Source of the DNA: Coleofasciculus sp. LEGE 07092
GTDB lineage: Bacteria; Cyanobacteriota; Cyanobacteriia; Cyanobacteriales; Coleofasciculaceae
Assembly: GCF_015207375.1 (NCBI RefSeq)
Contig: NZ_JADEWY010000013.1
Coordinates: 1-64,000 of the forward strand
Length of the DNA: 64,000 nt
Reading direction: 5' to 3'
The notes under the pieces are model-generated. The model had not been told where the DNA came from and ran no database searches. It saw only the letters and a list, made by a program, of their open reading frames with translations. The position numbers and the translations under genes were made by a program. Shown piece after piece: positions 41,144 to 49,263 of the stretch (positions are counted from its first letter, which is position 1; the number at the start of each line of letters is the position of its first letter).

Positions 41144-41620
41144 GTGACAATGGATTGCCGCCATATTCAGTTTTGCGATTGCAAGTCTAAAATCGATTAC
41201 AACCAACTTCAAGACCTGTTTCGTTTGGGAGCATTTTGGGCAAAGGAGCGAAACATCGAAGATTTGCGAATAGCGATCGCTAATAGTGAACCCGTAATCT
41301 CAATCTGGGATGAGGGACGACTGATTGGATTTGCTCGCGCTACTTCAGACGGGATTTATCGGGCAACCATTTGGGACGTTGTTATTCACCCCGACTATCG
41401 TGGCGCGGGATTGGGTCGAAAGCTAGTAGAAACCGTACTCAGTCACCCCCGCATGAGTCGGGTAGAACGGGTTTATTTGATGACCACTCACCAACAGCGC
41501 TTCTATGAACGCATCGGTTTTGAGTGCAATGCCAGCACGACAATGCTGCTGTACAACCAACCCCTAACTAGTCCACTACCAACCCCTGCTCTACAGTCTC
41601 AGAATTCCCTAGGGGAATAG
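41144..41620 (+). CDS. GNAT-family N-acetyltransferase
   Basis: A 158-residue GNAT. The acetyl-CoA site is visible as IWDVVIHPDYRGAGLGRKLV, preceded by [13 protein letters not shown] and followed by VYLMTTHQQRFYERIGFE. The acceptor (amine, peptide or small molecule) cannot be told. The GTG at 41144 has AGGA six bases upstream; an ATG two codons on is possible. The last 53 bp overlap the 3' end of the convergent kinase gene. It is related to, but distinct from, the acetyltransferase at 45520. Confidence 0.9.
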   Translation: MTMDCRHIQFCDCKSKIDYNQLQDLFRLGAFWAKERNIEDLRIAIANSEPVISIWDEGRLIGFARATSDGIYRATIWDVVIHPDYRGAGLGRKLVETVLSHPRMSRVERVYLMTTHQQRFYERIGFECNASTTMLLYNQPLTSPLPTPALQSQNSLGE

Positions 41621-42515
41621 AACACTGCAAACGGAGGACGTTTTTCTCAGGGCTGGGATTGGCTAGAAGTTCCAAACGTCCCTGCATAACCTCTAGTAGG
41701 GTTTGAACCATCAATAATGTCCGCCCGGGTGAAACTTCGTCCGTTTGATTAGGTTGAGTTTCAGACTCTTCAATTTTGGAAAACAAATCGACGGATTCGT
41801 TCCAAATCGAATTGGGACACTCGACATCAATCCAGACGTGAACCTCCTGAGAATCTGGGGCGCTAGTCGCACTCACCTGAATGCTGCCCTCTTCCATCTG
41901 AACAATGGCGCTATCCACTATCCCAACCAGCACTTGCCGAAAACGCCTATAGTCGGCTACGACTTGAATTTCCTCCTCAGGGGAAATGACCGTAAGCTGG
42001 AGGTTGCGATTTGCTGCTTGCATATGGGTCAGCAGTTCGAGTTCTTCAAACACCTTACTCAATGGCAAGGGGCGAATCTCCAAATGGTTGGTGCCGTGTT
42101 CCGTTTTGGAAACAGAAATCATTTCATCCAGCAATTTCACCATTTTCTGGGCAGAGACATTGGCTTGGGTAACGAACTCTCGCTCCTCTTCTGGAGAGTC
42201 GCACAAATCGCACAAGATGAGCTGATGCAGTCCCATCAAACTGCTGAGGGGCGATCGCAACTCGTGGGAAGTCCGTGCCAAAAAGCCCGCTTTAAACTGA
42301 CTCATTTCGTGAGCCATTTCATAGGCTAGCTGGGCTTGTTTGAGTTCCTCTTCGAGAGGCTGGAGTTGAGTGAACTCTTTTTCTGGAGGCACCGCTTCTT
42401 TCGGCACAGGTGATGGTGTTGAAATAACTGACTCCTGCCGAGAACGAGTGAAGCGACTTCCCACTAGTCCTGCTATGATCCCCACGACTAAATAAATCAG
42501 CTCCATTTTGCCCAT
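41568..42515 (-). CDS. membrane-anchored histidine kinase-like protein, degenerate ATPase
   Basis: A 315-residue protein with an N-terminal TM (LIYLVVGIIAGLVGSRF), a Pro-rich linker and a coiled region, then a HisKA dimerisation domain (about 80-145) with the phospho-acceptor His in FLARTSHELRSPLSSLMG. The following ATPase-like domain is poorly conserved: the N-box appears as LVGIVDSAIVQ without its Asn, and the G1/G2 glycine boxes are not recognisable, so ATP binding is doubtful. It may act as a phosphotransfer or scaffold protein. It is the last gene of an apparent minus-strand run (tic22-like, prmC, tsaC, small frame, this gene), starting 2 bp after the small frame. Its 3' end overlaps the GNAT gene by 53 bp. 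Confidence 0.8.
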   Translation of the reverse strand: MGKMELIYLVVGIIAGLVGSRFTRSRQESVISTPSPVPKEAVPPEKEFTQLQPLEEELKQAQLAYEMAHEMSQFKAGFLARTSHELRSPLSSLMGLHQLILCDLCDSPEEEREFVTQANVSAQKMVKLLDEMISVSKTEHGTNHLEIRPLPLSKVFEELELLTHMQAANRNLQLTVISPEEEIQVVADYRRFRQVLVGIVDSAIVQMEEGSIQVSATSAPDSQEVHVWIDVECPNSIWNESVDLFSKIEESETQPNQTDEVSPGRTLLMVQTLLEVMQGRLELLANPSPEKNVLRLQCSIPLGNSETVEQGLVVD

Positions 42516-42517
42516 CT

Positions 42518-42634
42518 TTATAAATCAACCAAAATTCGCTCTAACAATTGGGATAGCACCCCTTCAAATAAAATCTCCTCAAGCATAGCCCGTTTTTTAG
42601 GGGTCATGGGAAACGAGTCCTGAGGAACAGCCAT
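42518..42634 (-). CDS. 38-residue small protein upstream of the degenerate kinase
   Basis: A 38-codon frame (MAVPQDSFPMTPKKRAMLEE...) ends 2 bp before the start of the kinase-like gene and begins 33 bp after tsaC on the same strand. The C-terminal 28 residues (LEEILFEGVLSQLLERILVD) are a strongly amphipathic helix. An internal ATG (MTPKKR) has AGGA upstream and may be the true start. The tight spacing suggests translational coupling. No family is known. Confidence 0.45.
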   Translation of the reverse strand: MAVPQDSFPMTPKKRAMLEEILFEGVLSQLLERILVDL

Positions 42635-42667
42635 ACTTAGCCAAATGCTACAGTACTTTCCCTGCTT

Positions 42668-43261
42668 TTACCCGTCTAATCGAACACTACCTTGTCGCAA
42701 AATTTCCCAGCCATTCCCCATCCATTTGGCAACGGTTGAAGGCACTCCCGTCGGGATCGGTTCCAGGGCTTCTAATTCAGTGGGGTGGAGTGTCAAAACG
42801 TCGGGAAACTCTGCCTCAATGACTTCCATCGTGTGCAACGGTGGCTTTCCAGAACGGTTGGCGCTGGTGGTTGCTAACGGTCCCGTCTGGGATAATATGG
42901 CGATCGCTACCTCAGAGTTCGGCACTCGCACCCCAATCGTAGTCGGGTCAGTGGGATTCATTGCCCTTGGCACCTTCCCTGATGCAGGTAACACTAAAGT
43001 CAGTGCTCCGGGCCAATACTTCTGAGCAACGTGCTGCCAAATTTCTAACTCAGCATCCGTGCCTTCTACGAAAGACCACAGCGATGCTGAAAATGCTCCC
43101 ATCAAAATCAATGATTTTTCCGGTCTTCGTTGCTTGGCGGCAAACACCAATTCTGAGCGGTCGGGTCGCACCGCTAGAGCAGGTATCGTATCGGTGGGAA
43201 AGCTCACAATCTGACCTGCATTTGCCCCTGCAACGAGGGCGGACATAGAAACTTGAGTCAT
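42668..43261 (-). CDS. tsaC: L-threonylcarbamoyladenylate synthase (TsaC/YrdC/Sua5 family)
   Basis: A 197-residue YrdC-domain protein. It makes threonylcarbamoyl-AMP from threonine, bicarbonate and ATP for t6A37 modification of ANN-decoding tRNAs. Motifs: IVSFPTDTIPALAV, AAKQRRPEKSL (KxR-type binding residues), YWPGALTLVLP, TIGVRVPNS and TSANRSGKPP, and the closing PSTVAKW. It has the length of TsaC rather than the longer Sua5. Its ATG overlaps the stop of prmC as ATGA, so the genes are translationally coupled. The pairing of prmC with tsaC is common in bacteria. Confidence 0.95.
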   Translation of the reverse strand: MTQVSMSALVAGANAGQIVSFPTDTIPALAVRPDRSELVFAAKQRRPEKSLILMGAFSASLWSFVEGTDAELEIWQHVAQKYWPGALTLVLPASGKVPRAMNPTDPTTIGVRVPNSEVAIAILSQTGPLATTSANRSGKPPLHTMEVIEAEFPDVLTLHPTELEALEPIPTGVPSTVAKWMGNGWEILRQGSVRLDG

Positions 43262-44217
43262 AAATTATCAATTCGATACGCTAGGGCAAAGCGGTCGATA
43301 CCTGCCAAATCAGAGACGATCTGAATTTGGCAGTAACTGCCTTGCTGGTGTAGTAATTGGACAACGGTATCCGCTTGTCCTGCCATCATTTCAATTAACC
43401 ATATACCACCGGGACGCAAATAGTTGGCAGAGGTTTGGATCAGATCTCGGATACACTCTAAACCGTCGATGCCACCGTCAAGTGCCAGATGGGGTTCGTG
43501 ATCCCGCACTTCTGGTTGCAGGTGTTGCAGACAATTGCTGGGGATATAGGGTGGATTTGATACCATACCGCTCAACTGACCTTGAAGAGCGTTCAGGGGT
43601 GAGTACCATGAGCCTTGATAAAACTGAATCCTTGGCTCAAAGCCGAGCCGTTGAGCATTCAGTTGGGCAATGGCTAGGGCATCAGCGCTGCAATCAACTG
43701 CGTGGATGGTGGCATCAGAAAAAATTTCTGCCAGTCCCAGTGCAATTGCCCCGCTGCCAGTTCCCAAATCTGCCCATTGTCCCGATTCCAGTTTTAGAGT
43801 TGGGTTGTGCTTAGTCGCCTCTACTGCCAAATCAATCAGGTACTCGGTTTCGGGGCGGGGGATCAGGACGGCTGGGGAGACATTTAGGGAAAAATTACGC
43901 CAAGGGGTGACTCCCACTACATATTGAATGGGCAGCCGTTGGTGAATGCGCTGCTGCCAAAGTTGGGAGAGTACTGACAGGGGATAGGATAGTTTAAGGA
44001 GCGATCGCTCCTTAAAGGACTCCAAGCGCAGGGACAGGGAGTCCAGTCCTGCCACTTCTCGTAGAAGCCAGTCTACCTCAGAGACTGGAACACCGACCTT
44101 AACAGCAGATTGACGGGCATCACAGCGCCACTGCCATAGGGCTAGACCCGTTACCTGGCATGACGCTGGCGAGTTTTGAGAAAGTAACTCATCTTGTTTT
44201 GAATTGCCGAATCCCAA
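43258..44217 (-). CDS. prmC: peptide chain release factor N5-glutamine methyltransferase
   Basis: A roughly 319-residue PrmC/HemK that methylates the GGQ glutamine of release factors using SAM. The N-terminal helical domain (LALWQWRCDARQSAVKVGVP, then EVDWLLREVAGLD) binds the release factor. The catalytic domain shows PIQYVVGVTPWRNF, LIPRPETEYL, the SAM loop WADLGTGSGAIALGLA and the signature VSNPPYIPS. A TTG start at 44217 is proposed: AGGG lies 7 bases upstream, it avoids overlapping the previous gene, and the longer frame (to 44409) would add unrelated residues. The operon order is tic22-like, prmC, tsaC. Confidence 0.93.
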   Translation of the reverse strand: MGFGNSKQDELLSQNSPASCQVTGLALWQWRCDARQSAVKVGVPVSEVDWLLREVAGLDSLSLRLESFKERSLLKLSYPLSVLSQLWQQRIHQRLPIQYVVGVTPWRNFSLNVSPAVLIPRPETEYLIDLAVEATKHNPTLKLESGQWADLGTGSGAIALGLAEIFSDATIHAVDCSADALAIAQLNAQRLGFEPRIQFYQGSWYSPLNALQGQLSGMVSNPPYIPSNCLQHLQPEVRDHEPHLALDGGIDGLECIRDLIQTSANYLRPGGIWLIEMMAGQADTVVQLLHQQGSYCQIQIVSDLAGIDRFALAYRIDNL

Positions 44218-44245
44218 AACCTTACCCTTCAAGCTGATTAGTCGC

Positions 44246-45016
44246 TTATCGCTGTGGACGTTGGGAACCCCCCTGCTGGGACGAGGAGAGACTACGCAGA
44301 AATTGCAAGGATTCCTGGGAGGGAACGAGAACAATTTGATTGAGTTGCGGGTTATTCTCGTTTTGCAGGGTTTGAATGACACCCTCAAGAGGCACAACCT
44401 GAATTTCAACAGTAGACGCCTGGTTAGGCTGTTGCTGCTTGAAGCGATCTACCATTCCTTGCAATTGCTCTTTATCAAAAAAGAAGGGAATGACCTGGGT
44501 GCCATTTTGTTCAATGGTGAGGTATCCCCCACCGTCGCCCCCTTTTGCGACAAACAGGGGTACACCTCGAAATTGCTGTCCTTGCTGTACAAGTGCCTGT
44601 GCTGACTGTACCTGCTGCTGCACAGGGATGAAGGCAAAATCTACACCGTTGGTTTGGTTGGCATTCTGCTGATCAAGTTGATACACTTCCGCCAGGGATA
44701 CAGGCACAACCTGTACTTTGTTACCCAAGTCGGGATTTTCTCTCTTTAACCGCTGGACAAATGCTTGAGCATCCCGTTGGCTGATAAAAACACCTGCAAC
44801 CGATTCATTCTGGTTGTTTTGATTGGGCACTGACGCAACCAGTGGTGCTCCTTGTTCATCGGTGACTGTGAAGACAGGCACGGGTTGTAGCTTTTGCATA
44901 ACCTCTTGCTCTGTCAATGCCAATGCTCGCAGATTGCTGGTGAAGAAGGAACCTAACAGGGTAGTTCCCACTAAGCCTACTGTTGCGCTCCAGCGAATGA
45001 ATGATTTCATGAACAT
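44246..45016 (-). CDS. Tic22-like family protein
   Basis: A 256-residue exported protein with a signal peptide (SATVGLVGTTLLGSFFTSNLRALA). The body matches Tic22-like proteins: LQPVPVFTVTDEQGAPLVAS, VAGVFISQRDAQAFVQRLK, GVPLFVAKGG and QVIPFFFDKEQLQGMVDRF. In chloroplasts Tic22 is an intermembrane-space chaperone of the import machinery; cyanobacterial homologues are periplasmic and support outer-membrane biogenesis. A Gln/Ser-rich tail is disordered. It is the first gene of the run with prmC (28-bp gap) and tsaC. The promoter presumably lies in the 370 bp before the tRNA. Confidence 0.93.
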   Translation of the reverse strand: MFMKSFIRWSATVGLVGTTLLGSFFTSNLRALALTEQEVMQKLQPVPVFTVTDEQGAPLVASVPNQNNQNESVAGVFISQRDAQAFVQRLKRENPDLGNKVQVVPVSLAEVYQLDQQNANQTNGVDFAFIPVQQQVQSAQALVQQGQQFRGVPLFVAKGGDGGGYLTIEQNGTQVIPFFFDKEQLQGMVDRFKQQQPNQASTVEIQVVPLEGVIQTLQNENNPQLNQIVLVPSQESLQFLRSLSSSQQGGSQRPQR

Positions 45017-45386
45017 TACCTCTTCCAGTTCGATCGTAGCTACCTCATGACAACTAGAATACCGCTCTCGCCTGAGGATGACATCTCTTAGCTTCGGCTA
45101 GTTTAACTGAATTGAACCTCTAGGGCGAAGCCACTTCATCCGAATCAAAGCGTTTTACTAATACTATCGATTTTACGGATTAATTAACACCGTTAACGCT
45201 ACAGCGAGAGTTGGGTAAAGATGTGAGAGAACCTCTACGTGTATTCATCGGTCAGTTCCCTTGACTCTGTTCAATTCCGTGGAGTTCCGTGCCAATCCGT
45301 GAAAAATTGCCGCTCACTGGAGTAACCGCAACCCCTGTGTAGATTTTATCGATGCCCAAACTCAGGAGCGATCGCTCTAAATCTAA
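45017..45386. other. upstream region of the tic22-like operon
   Basis: About 370 bp without a credible gene. It contains closely spaced short repeats of (A/T)CCGTG around 45275-45300 (TCCGTGGAGTTCCGTGCCAA) of unknown meaning and one HIP1 site (GCGATCGC, about 45368). Nothing else recognised. Confidence 0.4.
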
Positions 45387-45460
45387 TCGGGATGACAGGA
45401 TTTGAACCTGCGACATCCTGCTCCCAAAGCAGGCGCGCTACCAAGCTGCGCTACATCCCG
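45387..45460 (-). tRNA. tRNA-Pro (anticodon UGG)
   Basis: A complete 74-nt cloverleaf on the minus strand. The acceptor stem CGGGATG/CATCCCG is closed with discriminator A, the D-arm is GCGCAGCTTGGTAGCGC, the anticodon stem CCTGC/GCAGG encloses TTTGGGA with anticodon TGG, and the T-arm holds GGTTCAAATCC. CCA is not encoded. It is an isolated gene between two minus-strand protein genes. Confidence 0.97.
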
Positions 45461-45519
45461 GTTCCTACCTTGTTTAGTATAACCTGCTTTTGTTTAAACT
45501 AGCATCCAGAGTCCGAAAC

Positions 45520-46041
45520 TCAGTCGGGATACCAGAACATACCTTTAATGCCTTCTGGGTCGGGCATAAATCCCATTCTCCGATAAAAATTGACGACGTG
45601 GGGGTCGGCAAAAAGGGTGATATTGCTAATATCTTCGCTGCGAAGTTTCTTGATCGTGTATTTCATCAGCGCCTTACCAAAGCCCTTACTTTGGAACTCG
45701 GGGTGAACCACGACATCCCAGATTGTGGCATTAAAGGCATGATCGGATGTGGCACGGGCAAAGCCAATCAGACGCCGTCTGCTGCCTCGCTGCTGCCACA
45801 TTGACACGACTAGGAAGCTATGCTGAATCGCTTTCCTGACTTTGCGCATGGGACGCCGAGACCAACCCACAGCATCGCAAAGTTCTTCTAGTTCATAAAG
45901 GTCAAGGTCTCGCTCTGTGCTAAAAAATATGCGGGAGCTGCCGTCGGTGCGATCGTCGATCTGTTTTACTGCATCTCCATCGAACGTCGTTGGTGTTGTC
46001 GCAGCATCAGGGCTGCTGAAGAAACTTTTCCAAAAACCCAT
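45520..46041 (-). CDS. Ycf52-like GNAT N-acetyltransferase
   Basis: A roughly 173-residue acetyltransferase of the cyanobacterial/plastid Ycf52 type. [20 protein letters not shown] and [15 protein letters not shown] form the acetyl-CoA site, followed by [19 protein letters not shown] and the characteristic end [11 protein letters not shown]. Plastid relatives (the GNAT/NSI group) acetylate lysines or N-termini of chloroplast proteins, some affecting photosystem state transitions; activity here is inferred from similarity. The start at ATG 46041 (MGFWKSFF) is preferred; the frame extends 16 codons upstream to 46089. Probably monocistronic. Confidence 0.88.
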   Translation of the reverse strand: MGFWKSFFSSPDAATTPTTFDGDAVKQIDDRTDGSSRIFFSTERDLDLYELEELCDAVGWSRRPMRKVRKAIQHSFLVVSMWQQRGSRRRLIGFARATSDHAFNATIWDVVVHPEFQSKGFGKALMKYTIKKLRSEDISNITLFADPHVVNFYRRMGFMPDPEGIKGMFWYPD

Positions 46042-46393
46042 GCAGGTGTGGCTGTGGCATTTTTCTAAATTGGATTTCCAAGCGCCCAACAGTAACAGAG
46101 GTTCTCCTCCAAAGCGGATGAGCTGTGCTGCTGGGTGGAAAACCGGCTTACCTATATGAAGTTTATCCCAAAGCCTAACCCTACAGCCAAAAACTCCTGG
46201 TCAAGTTTATCAAATAGTCCTGCTTACCGAAAGTAAATAGCGAATAAAGACTCAGAACGGATCTTCTTTAGCTAGACTGAGGCTATTGCACAGAATTTGT
46301 GAGAGATTAACCAGATACAGCAGGTTCTATCCTATAAGCTTACCTTGCTGGTGTGTTCCAAAAGCAACAGCAAACGCCTCCTTACCCCTATCT
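46042..46393. other. divergent intergenic region
   Basis: About 350 bp between the Ycf52-like gene and the ACT-like gene, presumably containing both promoters. One frame on the plus strand remains open from 46286 into the ACT-like gene, but its composition is unlike a protein. No repeats or strong hairpins were seen. Confidence 0.4.
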
Positions 46394-47119
46394 ATGGCTG
46401 CGGGTTTGAAATCATCAACACTAGAACTCCTGAAGCGCTTCAACCGGGCGTTTCCCGAGTTTTATGAGCAGTTTGTCAGTAGCGAAATCCAACTGCACAA
46501 CCTTCGACTGGCTTACAAGCTGTACAAAAGTAGGCGTGTAGTCATTGAGATTAATCCCGAAGGCTCCAAAAGTGCCTTGAATTTTGCTTATCGTAACCAA
46601 TCGTTCCTCCTCAGCGACATCTTTGGGGTTTTGGCTGCCTACGGACTGACTATTCACAGTCTTAGTCTACATGGGCAGATCCATCCACCGATGCTGGTGT
46701 TTATCAAACTGGTAGTGTCTCGTGGCAGTAAAGCCCTAACCCACAAAACAGCAGAAAATGTCTGCCGCGCCATTCGGGAGGCACTAGCAGGACGTTTTGA
46801 AGTCGAAGAGATGCTGGCAGTCGAATTTAATCTTGATGCTGGTTTGGAACAGGTGGAAACCGAATTTTATGTCGATCCGGTTTTTCATCTTCCAGCCCTG
46901 TTGATTGAAGCCGATAACCAGCCAGGATTGTTCTACAAAGTGATGTACGCTGTCTGGCAAGAGGATTTATTAGTCGTCAATGCCAACTTGTTGGTGTGGC
47001 GCGGACGCACTCGGCTCATTCTCTACTTGCTCGGACCCAATGAAAACTTAATTCCCGAATATCTAGGTCAGAAAATTGCTGAAAGTGTGCGACAGCGATT
47101 GCTGGGGCGTCGGTTTTAG
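46394..47119 (+). CDS. ACT-domain-like regulatory protein (GlnD C-terminus-like)
   Basis: A roughly 241-residue protein. The region around RNQSFLLSDIFGVLAAYGLT, then IHSLSLHG, and the second region LPALLIEADNQPGLFYKVMY with LLVVNANLLVWRGRTRLI each resemble ACT domains (amino-acid or nitrogen-signal binding), as in the paired ACTs at the C-terminus of GlnD uridylyltransferases. No nucleotidyltransferase or HD part is present. The N-terminal 50 residues are helical (LLKRFNRAFPEFYEQF). ATG 46394 is used because residues encoded upstream to 46286 look non-coding. The ligand is unknown. Confidence 0.75.
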   Translation: MAAGLKSSTLELLKRFNRAFPEFYEQFVSSEIQLHNLRLAYKLYKSRRVVIEINPEGSKSALNFAYRNQSFLLSDIFGVLAAYGLTIHSLSLHGQIHPPMLVFIKLVVSRGSKALTHKTAENVCRAIREALAGRFEVEEMLAVEFNLDAGLEQVETEFYVDPVFHLPALLIEADNQPGLFYKVMYAVWQEDLLVVNANLLVWRGRTRLILYLLGPNENLIPEYLGQKIAESVRQRLLGRRF

Positions 47120-47139
47120 GTGGTGTTGACTCTGTTTGG

Positions 47140-47163
47140 AGGAGTAGGGAGTAGGGAGTAGGG
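47140..47163 (+). repeat. (GGGAGTA)3 tandem repeat downstream of the ACT-like gene
   Basis: Three perfect GGGAGTA heptads with flanking partial units, 20 bp after the stop codon, with the G-rich strand being the coding strand. Confidence 0.75.
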
Positions 47164-47564
47164 AATTCTATAACAGTGGGTTTTCGGGTTTACTGATAAT
47201 GGTGCAAGATGCGAGATTAAACAGAGTTATCTCTTAATTCTAAGACCTCAAAAATCCTGTATGCTCCTGCCGCGTAAGTTGCAATCCTAGGAATACAAAG
47301 TGGAGTTCACGAAAAACTTCATCAATCCTTCATTTAAAGGTGCTAAATATATTTTTTCTGTAAAGATTGGCTCTAACTCTTGCTAATTTAATTCAAAAAA
47401 TGCCATCATGAATTCAAATACTCCAGGATAGCGTAATTCTCTAATCTCACAAACTTTATCATCAAAATTTTATACTTTTTGAGTTAAAGTTTAGGTTTTT
47501 TTCGTGAATGGTAAATGGGTGTATCTCCAAAGTCGAGCCTTAATTTTTTGGAGAAATAATTGGT
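47164..47564. other. AT-rich intergenic region before the PEP-CTERM gene
   Basis: About 400 bp, AT-rich. No gene, hairpin or repeat that I can support. GGAG lies about 13 bases before the ATG of the next gene. Confidence 0.45.
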
Positions 47565-48353
47565 ATGAATACTGTAAAAACAATCTTAAAATTATCTCTA
47601 ACTAGTACTCTAGCTACATTGATAGCTCTGCTAACTAGCCCAGCAGCCAAGGCTATTATCATTGATTTTGAAGATGTACCGGATACCTTTGGATGGGATA
47701 ATTTTGGTAGCGGTAGCATCGAAGATGAAGTATCAGACTTTGAATCGAATCAATTTTTCTTCAAGGCTGCGGATGAAACCGATAAAGACGGTAGAAGAAC
47801 AGGTTTCACTGTCGCTAATGATTCCCATGAGGCTTACAATGGTAGTACTTACATTGTCCTCGAAGATTTTATCCAAAATGACGGCTCTGTCGTTTTTAAT
47901 CCGATGACAATATCTCAAAAAAATGGGAATTCTTTCTCACTACACAGTTTGGACATTGCTGAATGGGAAGAAGAAGCGAACCAAGCTCGAGACGTTGAAA
48001 TCAGAGGATGTCTGTTTGGGAAGGATTGTAATGAAGAGGGAGGATTTGTCTCAGTGCTTATTCGACTAGATGGAAACACCGATGGAGCCGGACCGGTAAA
48101 CGACTTTCAAGGGGTAACGTTTGATAAAAACTGGGGCAATTTGAGTAGTGTTCTGTTCAAAGGAATCAATGCCATCGGCTACGATGATGGCTTCCCTGGC
48201 ATGAATAGCTTTGCTATTGACAACATTGAAGTCAAAGAAGCTTTTGAGCCAGAACCTATATCTGTACCAGAACCGACTGGTGCTTTAGGGTTCTTGACAC
48301 TTGGGGCTTTTTGTGTGGGTTCTGGCTTAAAGCGTAAGTTAACTCAGCGTTAA
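47565..48353 (+). CDS. PEP-CTERM sorting-domain exported protein
   Basis: A 262-residue secreted protein. The N-terminal signal peptide (LKLSLTSTLATLIALLTSPA) is cleaved near AAKA. The body is beta-rich and acidic (IIDFEDVPDTFGWDNFGSGS, and several Asp-Gly loops), resembling a jelly-roll or lectin-like fold. The C-terminus is a PEP-CTERM signal: SVPEPTGALGFLTLGAFCVG, then a basic KRKLTQR end. PEP-CTERM proteins are processed by exosortase and surface-exposed or released with exopolysaccharide. No exosortase gene is in the window. Convergent with the tail-collar gene, 13 bp between stop codons. Confidence 0.9.
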   Translation: MNTVKTILKLSLTSTLATLIALLTSPAAKAIIIDFEDVPDTFGWDNFGSGSIEDEVSDFESNQFFFKAADETDKDGRRTGFTVANDSHEAYNGSTYIVLEDFIQNDGSVVFNPMTISQKNGNSFSLHSLDIAEWEEEANQARDVEIRGCLFGKDCNEEGGFVSVLIRLDGNTDGAGPVNDFQGVTFDKNWGNLSSVLFKGINAIGYDDGFPGMNSFAIDNIEVKEAFEPEPISVPEPTGALGFLTLGAFCVGSGLKRKLTQR

Positions 48354-48366
48354 TAAACTGACATAT

Positions 48367-48921
48367 CTAGATTCCCGGATTTATGCCAACGTAAGCGATA
48401 ATGAAATTAACGGTCAGATAGGGCTGCCTGTTGTCGTAGGCTTCGTTATTGCTACGACCTATTGCAGAAATACACTCCATTTCCACTAAATTCGTACTTC
48501 CCGTTGCATAGATACTACTTCTCGGTTTTGCCAGGAGAGCCGACTCACCGGGGCTAGTGGTGCTAGATTCAGAACTAGTCGCCTTTAATTTAGGTCGAAT
48601 TTCGGGTAGGTTCTCTTCGGTTAACTTCACCTCTTCCTTGCCACCGTTTTTACCCAAATCGTAGAGGCTTAGATTAGGAGCAGGAGCGCTATTCCCTTTC
48701 ATCGGATTCATACCCAGAGGAACACGACCTCTTAAATCAGGTACACGGAAAACTCCTGTTTCAGGATCACCTGACTGTTTGTACTTCCCTGCCAAAATTG
48801 TAGCCAGGATGTCATTTTTCCCTGATACTATGTCACGTTGCTGACCATCGCAAAGATACCAACCCGGTGGGGCAATATCGAAAGCCACCATTACAATTTG
48901 ACCGATAAAAGGCTCAGGCAT
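48367..48921 (-). CDS. phage tail collar-domain protein (MdpB-like)
   Basis: A 184-residue protein of the tail-collar family: FIGQIVMVAFDIAPPGWYLC at the N-terminus, LLATIL-type segment (DILATILAGKYKQSG), and FRVPDLRGRVPLGMNP, with the final NRQPYLTVNFIIAYVGI. These are the standard motifs of short tail-fibre or microcystin-dependent-protein-like (MdpB) proteins. No other phage genes are nearby, so it is an isolated domesticated copy rather than part of a prophage. The function is probably cell-surface related but unknown. Confidence 0.9.
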   Translation of the reverse strand: MPEPFIGQIVMVAFDIAPPGWYLCDGQQRDIVSGKNDILATILAGKYKQSGDPETGVFRVPDLRGRVPLGMNPMKGNSAPAPNLSLYDLGKNGGKEEVKLTEENLPEIRPKLKATSSESSTTSPGESALLAKPRSSIYATGSTNLVEMECISAIGRSNNEAYDNRQPYLTVNFIIAYVGINPGI

Positions 48922-49263
48922 AATAAATTCCTCAAATTTGCTATTCGGTAAAGTCCTAAAAAACTTTCCTTTATAGAACTAGTAATTTAGCTAAACTCTA
49001 CCTCGTGAGTCAAGAAACTTAAGAAATCAAGGGGTGGTTTAAACTGTATCAGCTTAAAATTATTATTATTTTATGAAATAAAAATAATCTAGATAAAGAA
49101 AGTTAGTATAAGGTTTGACCAAAGGCAAGTGAGGTTCTCAATACCCAATCCCTTCAGAGGGGAAGGGTAGAAGAGCGATTTCTAAATTCCGGAACCTATA
49201 GGATTGACATAGAAGATGAAGTATGTAAAACCAGATAGATACTCGTGGATATGAAACCTCCCC
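48922..49263. other. divergent intergenic region
   Basis: About 340 bp between the collar gene and the exoprotein gene. The centre (49045-49100) is very AT-rich (AAAATTATTATTATTTTATG). Nothing else recognised. Confidence 0.45.

Noticed and set aside
41745-42329. 194-residue plus-strand frame antisense to the degenerate kinase
   Set aside because: It mirrors a well-supported kinase gene with an intact HisKA motif on the other strand; no ribosome site or domain.
48367-48921. Prophage suggested by the tail-collar gene
   Set aside because: No integrase, capsid, portal or tail genes and no attachment repeats flank it.
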